Positions 11,450-21,318 of a stretch of DNA of 64,000 nt are shown here, in pieces. Under the pieces are notes generated by a model that was not told the origin of the DNA, did not search any database, and saw only the letters and a program-made list of their open reading frames with translations. A program made the translations under genes and the position numbers. Each line of letters begins with the position of its first letter. Within the stretch, counting starts at the first letter, position 1. This DNA is from Hysterangium stoloniferum. Lineage: Eukaryota > Basidiomycota > Agaricomycetes > Hysterangiales > Hysterangiaceae. The stretch is from NCBI GenBank assembly GCA_015178975.1, contig WHVD01000016.1, positions 310,001 to 374,000 of the forward strand. The letters are read 5' to 3'.

Positions 11450-11804
11450 GTGAGTGATAAGACGTACATTCTAATAGATACTGAACAACGACACCTTCAT
11501 TGTAACGTTCTGCATTTGAGTCTGCTATTTTTTCCCCACATTCCAGGCATTTGTCATACTGTTTGTTGTGATACGGGAAACCCAGTCTTTGGTTATTGAT
11601 GTATCACTAGTTACAATGTATGTGAAACTTCATGTACTACGCCTTGCGAAGCCGCATTTTACTCCACATGTAGCGGGGGCCAGAGAGAAATGACATTAAT
11701 ATTGGAGTAGCCAGAAAGCCAGAAGATGAAACGCTAGTAATGATACTCAATCAAAGAGTCCAACTGCTTCCATCCACCCAAGCTCGTATTTCATCAATGT
11801 TTGC

Positions 11805-12245
11805 CTAATTAAGGATTGTGAACCGGGGACTGATATTCCCAGAATCGCCAAACACTGCGAATAATTCCATAATTCACAAACTCCACGGCTCATAATGAAC
11901 CTGTTGGACTTGCATATTATCTCGTAATCATGCCTAGTGGGAACATCGGCAGAGTGGCTTTATTATCCAAACTATTCCAGCCAACCAAGTGGCCTAGAAA
12001 GCAGCGCCAGATCTTCGGTGCTCGGGGTGCAGGTTTGCTGAACCTATATTCTCAAAACTTCCAGCGTGCCAAACCGTCGTGGCACTGGGTGAGAGAATTG
12101 GAGGGGAGAACACATCACGAGCTCTCACAGTTGGCGAGCAGTTGACAAACCCAAAACTGCTGAGTGTGACGGGAGAGAGAATAGAGATCACGGGCTTCAA
12201 AAAGGTGGTACATGATGATCGTAAAGGTTGTTGAAAAGCCAACAA
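11805..12245 (-). pseudogene. Secreted Ser/Thr-rich-type protein remnant (VFSPPIL...FGDSGNISPRFTI)
   Basis: Basidiomycetes have a large family of small secreted or GPI-anchored proteins with an N-terminal DVxxPPIL-xP-xxxTVW motif and a C-terminal GDSGNxSPxFTI. Both ends are visible here: ARDVFSPPILSPSATTVW at about 12115-12060 and VFGDSGNISPRFTILN ending in TAG at 11805. Between them, a piece near 11940 reads VPTRHDYEII, which fits the family's VP-x-YxI stretch after an intron. The central ITN-type segment is not readable in one frame and stops interrupt it, so I call it a probable pseudogene. A short gene with unusual introns is the alternative. The extreme N-terminus is unclear. Confidence 0.5.
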
Positions 12246-12429
12246 TCATTTGGCTGGCAAGAGAAAGCAATCACCATGCCTTTATACGGCGGTTTTTGTA
12301 AGCCTGGCGCCCCAGTCTTACGCATTCTCTTTTGTTCCACTCTTATTGTTCCGTCCCTTTTGTTCTTGGCACATGATCACAGCATATATAGCATAGGTAG
12401 TTTGCCTTCTCTTTCCTTACCGTACGCTG

Positions 12430-12530
12430 CCCGCCATGTAGACTGTTCGCTAGTTCATCGAGCAATACACCGTGGTCCTATCAACCGTGTGACCCGGACC
12501 CAGTGAGCCTATTTGACGACAGGCTTCCAG
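12430..12530. repeat. ~100-bp segment repeated in inverted orientation at 33730-33830
   Basis: The stretch from TTCGCTAGTTCATCGAGC to the GTCGTCAAATAGGC complement matches the reverse complement of about 33730-33830 with only a few differences. It lies upstream of the secreted-protein remnant, so it may be its promoter region. No coding content is evident. Confidence 0.75.
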
Positions 12531-13667
12531 TTTTATATAGAGACGTGGTAATATTGCCGCAACGAGCGGTGGAATCGCGTTAGTAATCCAAAGAAATGAA
12601 GCAGATATGGTCGTAAGCCCTACAAGGAAAATCTTGAGAGTTGGCGGAGCTTTTATCGTCGTCTAATTTGAGCCCGAGGGCTAGCTTCACGTGTGTTGCA
12701 CGTCACAGAAGATTGCCCCAAAAGTGATCATGTGACGCATGGGGATATTTAAACACGAACAACTACCAATTCAGAGCATTTTCTTGTGTAAATGTCATAA
12801 AGTGCCTCCTGGCCCGACTGACCGAGGGATAGACATCCTTGAGCTGCCATAGTTTTCTTAGTTGAGAGGATCATCCCTTTGCATGTTCGCACTTAGAGGG
12901 AAGAGAAGGGAATTTGAGAACCCTAGTTCCACTCGACACTAATGTCGCCAAGTTGTCTGGATGATTACGAAGAACGACCATGCTGTTTGGTTTTCACGGA
13001 CCTCACGGCGCATCTTCCCGCACCAAAAGATGCGCTCTTCTCCCTGACCGTTATCATGGACGAGTTGTTTAGGATGAAGACTCGTTGGTCCCATTGCAAA
13101 CCTGAGGTGCAAAATTAAAACATGTGACCGATGACATATACATTCCACTCACATCGACATTTGCTACGACTACCTATCAAAAGCCGGTGAAAGACACATA
13201 ATAGCAGACGCTGAATATCTATTTCAAGTTGCAGGGCTGCCATCGTCTGAGATTACGGGAAAGTTGCTTGTCACTAAGAGTGGTACAGCCAATGAGTCAA
13301 TAACTTCTCAAGCGAAACGAGAGAGAAATGGAAACACGGCGAATACATGTTGACAATTGAAAGTCAAACGTTCAATTAAAAAATGTACATACCTTTGATT
13401 CTCGTATGTGTGGCATAGGAACCGACGTGTTCAACGGTCAGTTTTAGTTACAGGCTGTGACCTATCTGGGGGGGATTACGGCCTTCAACCCGGTCCCTGA
13501 TATATATATTGGATCCGAGTTATTTATATGTAATACATATGGCTTCACCTAAAGAGGGATGTTTGGAACGGATTTGGAACAAAATAACAAGGGCTTCGCG
13601 GCAGTGACCCACAACAAACCACAAGTTAGGGTCGTCCTCCATTCCACAAGCTTTGAAGTGTTAAACG
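12531..13667. other. Region without supported gene before RAM2
   Basis: A 69-codon open frame at 12939-13148 (-) includes GQGEERIFWCGKMRREVRE. It looks protein-like, but I do not recognise it and see no continuation. The last 200 bp should contain the RAM2 promoter. Confidence 0.35.
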
Positions 13668-14961
13668 ATGTCCGCGTCAGATTCAAAACCATTGTATGCC
13701 GAGAATCCTGCATGGAATGACGTTACTCCAATCCCACAACATGATGAGCAGAGCAATCCGATGGCACCGATTTTGTATACCCAAGAATGTGCGGCGTCCA
13801 ATTTATGGACGAATAAGTGCTTCATGTGACCTCCAATGTGTGTAGATAAGGATGCTGTGGACTATTTTCGAGGGATCGTTCGTACCGGGGAGAAGAGTGC
13901 ACGCGTTCTTGAACTTACCGAACATATTATCCACCTCAACCCTGCGCATTACTCAGTTTGGTATGTGCAGGTCATTATACCATGCGACGCAGCTAAATAG
14001 TATGGTGTTGATAAGGCAGTATCGTTATGATACTCTCATTGCAATGAACGCTGATCTCAAGGCAGAACTTCTCCTGATGGATGGTATTGCAACAACTCAC
14101 ATGAAGACCTATCAAGTCTGGCACCATCGACGGCTTCTTATACAGCAACTGAAGACTCCCATTCCTGAATTAGCGTTTATTGCGGGTATTCTGGAAATCG
14201 ATACTAAAAATTATCATACATGGGCATATAGGCAATGGTTATTGGCTCATTTCAATGACGATGTAATGTGGGCGGGGGAACTCCCCTATGTCGAAGAAAT
14301 GCTAATTTACGATGTGAGAAACAACTCAGCGTGGCACCATCGCTTCTTCGTTGTGTGGGCGAGCGGGGTGCGCACTGGTGACGGAAACCGACAGGACACC
14401 TTGAGACGAGAGTTGAAGTATTAATTCAAATACGTCACACGCATTATTCCGCCATTCTAACGATCATTCTTTAGTTTTGTAAAATCTAAAATATCGCTTG
14501 CGCCAAATAACGATGCTGCATGGAATTACCTTCGGGGCATCCTCAATCACACCTCGACGCCATTTTCATTACTGCGAGACTTTATTGTACCATATACGGT
14601 CCCCCAATCGTCGTCATCACCACCTTCATATGTTCTCGATCTGGAGAGTCCTCTGCCTTCGGAAGGATCAGATCTTCCTTGCGCTGCTGCACTCGAGTTT
14701 CTGGCAGAAATTCATGAAGAAGATAAGCACGAGGAAAGCATTAAAAATGCGGTCCTGGTAAGCTTGTTATAAAAATGATGCATATTTCTCATCGCAATTA
14801 TTAAATTTATAGTTATACAAACAACTCGCTAGCGAACAAGACAAGATTCGTAAATCGTAAGTTCCTGATTAAATCAAGATGTTTGTGTTTATCAGATATA
14901 TAATAGATATTGGGAGCACCGTGCCAGAGAGGCGCTAAAACTTGTCGAAACAAATGTTTGA
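13668..14961 (+). CDS. RAM2: Protein farnesyltransferase / geranylgeranyltransferase I alpha subunit
   Basis: This is the shared alpha subunit of farnesyl- and geranylgeranyltransferase I, which pairs with a beta subunit to prenylate CaaX proteins such as Ras and Rho. I read six exons. The first, from ATG 13668, ends in ILYTQE and joins over an intron at about 13797-13848 to YKDAVDYFRGI. Later introns lie at about 13961-14020, 14420-14474, 14759-14812 and 14862-14904. Five PPTA repeats are visible: NPAHYSVWQYR, TYQVWHHRRLL, NYHTWAYRQWLL, NSAWHHRFF and NDAAWNYLRGIL. The last exon ends YWEHRAREALKLVETNV. At roughly 320 residues the length is normal. No defect was seen, and the gene looks functional. 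Confidence 0.93.
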
Positions 14962-17171
14962 GAATTTAGTGAGATGAGATATTGTACATTTCCCTACGAT
15001 ACGTTCGATATGGACAGATGTTTGGTTGTATTTGTGACTATGTGTGCTGCAAGCATACGTACAAGAGCTGGTCTTAGCGCTCAAACTTTTTTTCTTCTTA
15101 CCTTGCAGCAGTCTAAAGGCCGCGATGCTCGCAATGCACCAGGACGTCTCTTCGAGCGCATCCATACTTGCGAGCGGGCTAAGGTCTGAGTATTCTAGTC
15201 TCCCTCGATCGACTCTAGCTGAGTCCGATAATAATTCATCGAGCGATGCACCAGAAACTCGCTCATCGTGTTCTTGCTATGGCACATCCATTGATCTCCT
15301 TTCGGAATGAGGGTGATAACGCGACTGGGTTTGGGATACATCGCGGAGACTGGGCAATTCTCATCATACCTGTCCATCGCCCACTATACACCTCTATCGC
15401 ATCCATGCGCTGTCGCTGCATTGCAGTTTACGAACTGCATTGCATCTTCCTGAGTTAACGATCTCCCGCAGCCGATGGATCTATGAATTATGGGGCTTGC
15501 CGTGTTTGTCCTGGGCAAAGACACATGGACAGATACTGTCTAAGATAATGCCTACGGACAAAGGTGATATCGGCTAAGATGATGCCCACGGACAGATAAG
15601 TCCATAAAGGGTCTACGATTTCGGCCAAGATGAGGCCCGCGAGCAGAGAGAGCCCGATCCCGGCTATGATGATGCGTGGAGTTTCGATGACGCTAATTCA
15701 GCACACATAAAAATTGTGACTGACTGAATTAGCTGGTGAAGTCCAGGACAGGATGTATGAGGAGGTGAGGCGACACGGATGGTACGAGGAGTCTTGTCCT
15801 TCGGCGCACTTCGCGGCTCGTCGTGTTGCTTCCGACTCGCGACCGGACGCAACGGACGAAACTCGATTCAGACTACTCTTGGTCTGCTGCATTCTTGTAA
15901 TAATTTTTCCCGTTCCTCTCTTGAGAGGTCTGCTACGTCTTTGGTATTATCATATCATGGGTTATAGTGAGTGTTTTTACCTTTGCTTTCCTCTGATCTA
16001 GACTCATGGCAGCAGACAGACAATATACGTATTTGTACCACGAGTAAGTGCGGAGTACTGTGTACTATATTTTATCTGCCTCCAATATATTCTATCGTTT
16101 GAATTATTGTTACACTTATGATTCCTTTACCAGTGCGTGGTGTGATTTCCTTCGACCCTACACATCGCCTCGTGACAGTAATCTATTTTAACGAAGGAGC
16201 GAGATGTCATGGGGTTGGGCTTTGTGTGATTCATCTTCGCTTTGTTATATATTGGTTGTTCATTGCTGATTAGCTTACTCAATATCACTATTTTGATGGG
16301 AAATATGATGGTTGAACGCCACGCGGCTTGTGTAGATGTGAGTAAGATTTCATAGTATCGTGTGACTAACTTTTCTAGAGTATTCAGTAGGTTTACTAGC
16401 AAATATTCTTTACCACTTGGCAAAAATATAAATTGCATCCACTGAACGATTGCACCCCATTGGCATGATGTAATTCTCGCAGAGTAATAGCTACCTAGGA
16501 GCGCTGGCAGGGGAAGGTAGGTTGGTTGTTCAAAGAGACACTCGGATGTTGTAAGAAGTCTTGGGGCCAGCGGACGCGAATGACATACTATAAACCGCAC
16601 AGTTGCTATCCCCTATACGGCCATCCTTTGTGACTGCCTATCCCGACATTCTACTAGGGCACGGCACGGTTGATTTGATGGCCCGGGTTCACGCATTTGT
16701 CATGATCAGTCAACACGAGTCTGATATTTATTTGCTCCTGGAACCCGCTGCTAAGATGTGAAAATTGGAAGTTTGCTCAAGTATAACAGTGTAGCATCAC
16801 CGAGTTCAGGGACGGACTATTGGCTAAAACTGCCATTTTCTAAGGGTCAATGTAGAAGACTTATTGATCTAACAAGGCAAGCTAGCTTTAGAGATCTCGT
16901 GATTTCATTTGGTAAGATGAAGACAGTGCGCAACGGTCCTGAATTGTCTTGATATAGCCTCCCGGCTAGATTTGCTGTTAGCACTAGTGGCAGTGCTCAA
17001 ATTTCTTTCAGCGTCCAACGGGTTAATAGTCGCAACCAATGTCCCTGCAGGAGAGAATGAAATTTTTCGATGCCATATCTCTGCTAGCTGCCTTGATTCG
17101 TCCTAGGAATTACATGCTATGTACGCGCGAACGGGACATTCCTTCAATCCATGACCCTCACCGCTAAATCT
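14962..17171. other. 2.2-kb region without supported gene
   Basis: Short open frames here look random. The longest is 157 codons at 16127-16600 (-), with no recognised domain. A degenerate repeat of about 40 bp (GATATCGGCTAAGATGATGC and variants, four copies) lies at 15520-15660. A polypyrimidine/AT-rich stretch at 15990-16130 shows nothing identifiable. Confidence 0.4.
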
Positions 17172-18387
17172 TCATTCACAGAAAACACCATCATTGATGC
17201 TGACGGATTGGCCTATGATAATGATTCACATCACCGCTAAGTCGTCGTATATAGCTAAAGTAGCCAGACTAACCAGTGATAAACTTAGCATCGTCACTCG
17301 CAAGGTAGGACACTAGCCCTGCTACATCTTCAGGGGGCAACATCCTCCAAGTGGGATCGACCGGCAAATCGCCAAGTTCTGACGGAGGTCATAAGTACTC
17401 AAGCTCAGTGTTTTAACCAATCCGACATACTCTTTGCCTCTCGGTCGCTCGTAATCTTGTTCCCTGTAGTCTTCTCTTTCAGTGCCTGAGTACGTCACGC
17501 ACGAGCCGAATTCCTTACAGATAGATGTTTGTATTATTCCTGGCGCGTAAGCGTTAACCGTAATATTGTGCTTGCGCAGTTCCTGGGCTAAACGTTATGT
17601 CCATACAACTTCAGATCAAACTGATGGATGAAAAGTATGGAACTCGGAACATCGCACCCACCTACGGATTGCGTGAGGCCTTTAACGGCAAATTTGCTGG
17701 CAGAATACGTCCCCCACTCCGGGAACCCTGAGATGTCATGGATCAGCGGCCATATGGACTATATAATACAATACGATGCCTTGTTTTCCTGCAACAGACG
17801 AAGCTCCTGAAGCCTAGTCAGTAACAACTCTTTTGATGTTCTTATATTCAAGATGACCTATGATTCTTCCTCCCCTCCCTTGCTTGATCATCTGGATAGC
17901 AGCGCATCGATAGGCGAGAAATGCACCTCGTACGTTGAGTGCATGTATTTTGTCCCAGTCTTCCGTGGAGACTTAGGACGCCATGAGAAGCTATCAAATC
18001 ACGGACACTGGCGCCACATACCTGAAACTATTGGCCCAGTTTTACAGATGCCCGCATTGGCCACCATCTATTGACGTTATGATGATAATCGGATTGGGAT
18101 GTGAGCAAAATATGAAGTCTTACCACATCCACCCCGCCGAAATGGGAGACACAGGTATCGACCAGACCTTGTACGTCCTTCTCAACTGACATGTCACCAG
18201 AGACAACAAGGCCTTTCGCTGTCGATGTGGTCGAAATAGATGTTAATACATCGCGCAGCCCTTCCTCTCCGGAGGGAAGGTCGTTGAGGACGACATTTAG
18301 GCCATCGCGGGCAAGGCGTAAAGCTATGGCTTTCCCAATGCCTTGGGCAGCACCAGTGACGATTGCAACGCGTCTCACAATGGACAT
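17172..18387 (-). CDS. Short-chain dehydrogenase/reductase (SDR), copy 1
   Basis: This is a classical SDR with a Rossmann fold. The N-terminus has VAIVTGAAQGIGKAIALRLA (the TGxxxGIG cofactor motif) and then FGGVDV, joined over an intron to MVANAGI (NAG motif). Next come TEDWDKIHALNVRGAFLAY and IQMIKQGRGGRII. The active-site YSASKFAVKGLTQS holds the Tyr and Lys of YxxxK. The chain ends NITVNAYAPGIIQT, WRMLPPEDVAGLVSYLASDD and GQSVSINDGVF. It resembles diacetyl reductase/acetoin-type SDRs and is related to the two SDR copies at 32-36 kb. To keep the frame before FPEWGTYSASK, a GC-AG intron (donor near 17796) is needed, since the GT sites give the wrong phase. That may be a real rare intron or an early sign of decay. 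Confidence 0.8.
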
Positions 18388-19553
18388 GGCTATAGGGCGA
18401 CCAGGATGAATTCAGCTGTTCGGCGCTACGTTACTTATACCTTTCAAGTATGTATATCTGTCATGACTAGAGAACCGAACAATTACACTGAGTACGGAGT
18501 GAGAAGAAATAGATATGTATATGATAACCGGGGAATGAATTAAGTTGGAGAAGCCGCCCTATCTGCGTGGTGGGTCCCTGAAACCATAATAGCGTGTAAC
18601 AGACAGACAAGCTGAGGCTTCCGTATCTTCTCAAGTGATCCTCTAATGCGTCGGAAACCAACACTGAGTAATGCTGATTTGACAATGCTGAAATAAACCA
18701 AACAATACAGTGGCGCATGGCGTTTTGGGGGTTCAAGTCCTAGTCGACACTGGATAAGCAATAAATAGGTGGTTCTATAACTCAAGGATAAACTCTGGCG
18801 AGAATTTAAAAATAAGACGCTTGGGTTAGGAAGAGAAACGTGAGAAAGAAAATACTTTTTGGGTCCTGTAAACAAAGTGCCATTATGCCGATGGTGTGCC
18901 TCATGCCTTGAATACACTCAAAATAAACGACCTGCCTACCCCGATGCATTGACCAAATTGGAAGTTAGGTACCGTTGGCTAGCCTCCAGGGGACTTTCTT
19001 GCGTTTTGTTTTGTGCCAAACCTACGCTGACAGGACTACCGAATCAGAAATACTCTGCCTGGTTAGAATTATAAACTCCCTCTTATCTCTCGCAGTCGGG
19101 CGGTTGTCAGGTGCCGTACAGACTACGATTCCGAGAGAATATCTGGCGGTGAACTTCGAAACCAGATGTTAATGACAGTCACATCGAGCAATCGACATAC
19201 AATCTGTGTCCGAAAGTGAGCGTATGTATTGCAAGTCAAGTCACAAGATCACACCCCTTTGTTATCATCAGAATATAATGTAAGGTATGATCAATGTTCT
19301 GCTGAGTCTCCCTCTTGTGCCTAAAAGCGAACCATTGTTGAGCCACAATGCCAAAAATATAAGACGCCGAACGTGGAGTCAATTGGGATTTCAAATATCA
19401 TTGAACATTTCTTAAACTACAAGGCATGGTCTTTCAGATTCCTATGTATTTCCCAAATGTGCACAAAATAGGTATCAGTTCGTCTCTGGCCAGAATTAAA
19501 ATTCAGTATCTTCCGCCTGTTGACATGAAGACATGGAAAATTTGTACGATATT
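18388..19553. other. Region without supported gene between SDR and HOM6
   Basis: A 125-codon frame at 18540-18917 (-) has no recognised domain. A B-box-like GGGTTCAAGTCC analogue at about 18726 lacks a tRNA cloverleaf. Nothing else was identified. Confidence 0.35.
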
Positions 19554-20797
19554 TTACACCAGCTGCAAAACATCGCCTAAAACTCCTGCAGCAGTGACAG
19601 CGGCTCCTGCTCCTGCTCCCTGTACAATAAGCGGTCTTGGATACCGCTCAGTATGGAAGGCAATGATATTGTCGGATCCACCAAGAGAAGTTGCAAACGG
19701 GTGTGTCACAGGATATCTGACATGTTATTAATACGAGTGAAATGGTGATATTAATATAAAAATATACTTCTCCAAGCTAGCCTTGACGATCTTTCGCGCC
19801 ACATCGATGATACCTACATATCGAAGCACTTTGCCTTCTTCTGCGGCGTCTGCACGAAGCTTATCGAAACGTTCATCGAAGGCGGGAAGCTTCGCAAGGA
19901 AGTCATCACCGGTGGCGACATCATTGAGTTCCTTTGGAACTAGAGATTCTATGTCTACGGATGTATGGCCATGGGGGAGATGGTGCGTGAGAGCAGGAAT
20001 AAAACGAGATAGAATCGTGAGTTTGCGCGCAACGTCGGAACCCGTAAGATCATCAGCTGGGTGGGGTTCCTAAGAAAAATCCTTTAAAAAAAAAGGGACT
20101 TGCGAAGAGGCACGTTTCGACCTACAGTGTACCCTCGCTCTTTCGCCGTTTTCACGACAGTCGAGAAGGATGGCCCAGAGCCTTTTATAGTAGAGAATTC
20201 ATTGAAGATGTAACTCATGGTGCCAGAAAGCACGCCTTCGATTTTAATAACCTTCCCGCCAGTCTATCATTACGACGGCATATATGTAAGTAAAAGCAAG
20301 AGACGCACCTTGTCACCAGTGCCCACCATGCCTTTCAATGTGTTCACAATAGGCAAACCTGCACCAACAGTGGCTTCGCCGAACATTTTGGAATCGCCTT
20401 CTTTCGTGGCAAGGTCTATTTTTTGCCACAACGACAACTCGCCGGACCAGCCCTTCTTGTTGGGCGTCACGACGTGTATTCCGGCCTTCAAAAACTCGGG
20501 GTAGAACGCAGCTACAATATCGGTCGCGGTGTTATCGACGACTACAGCTCTGGCCGGCAAACCATGTGGTGTGAGGACTATGAGTTGTGCGAGGAGGCCG
20601 GGAAGATCTGGTTTGACTACGCTTTTCGCAAGCAGCTCCTGCCAATTTGACGAGATGCCATTCGCGGAAAAGTGTGTTCGTGTCGAAGATGAGACAGAGA
20701 CAAGACGGAATGAGGAGTGTGGGACTGCGAGTAATTGAGTGATGAATTCTTTACCAACAAGACCTACACCAATGACTGCAACATTGAGAATGGCCAT
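19554..20797 (-). CDS. HOM6: Homoserine dehydrogenase
   Basis: The enzyme reduces aspartate semialdehyde to homoserine with NAD(P)H in the threonine/methionine pathway. Exon 1 (20797-20309) encodes an N-terminal Rossmann motif, [13 protein letters not shown], then [31 protein letters not shown] and [19 protein letters not shown]. Exon 2 begins [15 protein letters not shown] and continues SYIFNEFS. Exon 3 has [20 protein letters not shown], and exon 4 has [16 protein letters not shown] and [19 protein letters not shown], ending QLV. Catalytic-type Lys and Asp residues of the family ([13 protein letters not shown]) are present. The length of about 365 residues is typical. No defect was seen. 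Confidence 0.95.
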
Positions 20798-20993
20798 TGT
20801 TTTTAGATTGTATCAAAATCTTTGGCAATAAGGTATCCTCCACTGGAGCGAAGTGGACCCTATGTGTATTTATACGCGTGACAAGCGATGTGATATGGAT
20901 CGATCGAATTCTTACTGGTGATTGGTGATCTTTGTTTGCCGATATGGAGTAAATTGCTTGCAATTTACAACAGTACTAATAAGCTTTTATTAC

Positions 20994-21290
20994 CTACGCT
21001 TTTAAGTAGCTCGCAAGTTCCAGTAACCCATCATAATTGGTGTCAATGAAAAGGTCCACCTCTGCCTTTATCACTTCCACATCCTCACGAGGATCTTCGG
21101 TATTCAATGAACTAGTGCGACTCCTAGCAATATTTACTAGCACGGCTTTCCTTTGCTTCGAATCCTTAGCATAGTCACAATCTAAAATTGTCTCGATAGC
21201 CCTTAGATCCCTCAATCCAATCGCAACTGCTATATAACAGACATGCCGACGGTCTTCCCCGAGAAACGCATTATCCAGCTAGAGTAATAA
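20994..21290 (-). CDS. Short unknown ORF, possibly a separate small gene or a terminal exon
   Basis: An open frame reads LDNAFLGEDRRHVCYIA near 21270-21220 and runs to a stop at 20994, ending YDGLLELASYLKA. It follows a CTCTAG acceptor-like site at about 21283 and lies only 30 bp beyond the stop of the SPC34-like gene. In another frame the preceding bases read SIEKAFQA, so it could be an alternative 3' exon of that gene or the rest of a frameshifted one. I do not recognise the protein. Confidence 0.35.
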
Positions 21291-21318
21291 ACATACACGG
21301 CACGCCTGGAACGCTTTC

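Larger units (their letters stand above)
10300..11570 (-). repeat. Tandem array of ~440-bp tRNA-Lys-derived repeats (SINE-like)
   Basis: At least two full units and two partial ones follow each other here. On the - strand each complete unit starts with a tRNA-Lys-like module. An AT-rich body follows, with the recurring strings GTACCAAACATGCATAT, GAAGTTCAAAGTTCACA, CTTTTTGTTACTG and ACAACAAAATTAAGGTGCAG, and each unit ends in GCAGAACGTTACAACGGTG shortly before the next tRNA module. The tRNA modules sit at 10917-11010 and 11356-11449, so the period is 439 bp. The unit at about 10320-10610 has lost its tRNA part. A further copy lies at 36010-36490 in the opposite orientation. The tRNA head plus unrelated body is the organisation of SINEs; tandem repetition is unusual for them. 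No poly-A tail or clear target duplications were seen. Confidence 0.8.

Noticed and set aside
16127..16600. 157-codon ORF on the - strand
   Set aside because: No recognisable motif, no intron-exon continuation; length is possible by chance.
18700..18760. tRNA gene suggested by a GGGTTCAAGTCC B box
   Set aside because: No matching acceptor, D or anticodon stems could be folded around it.
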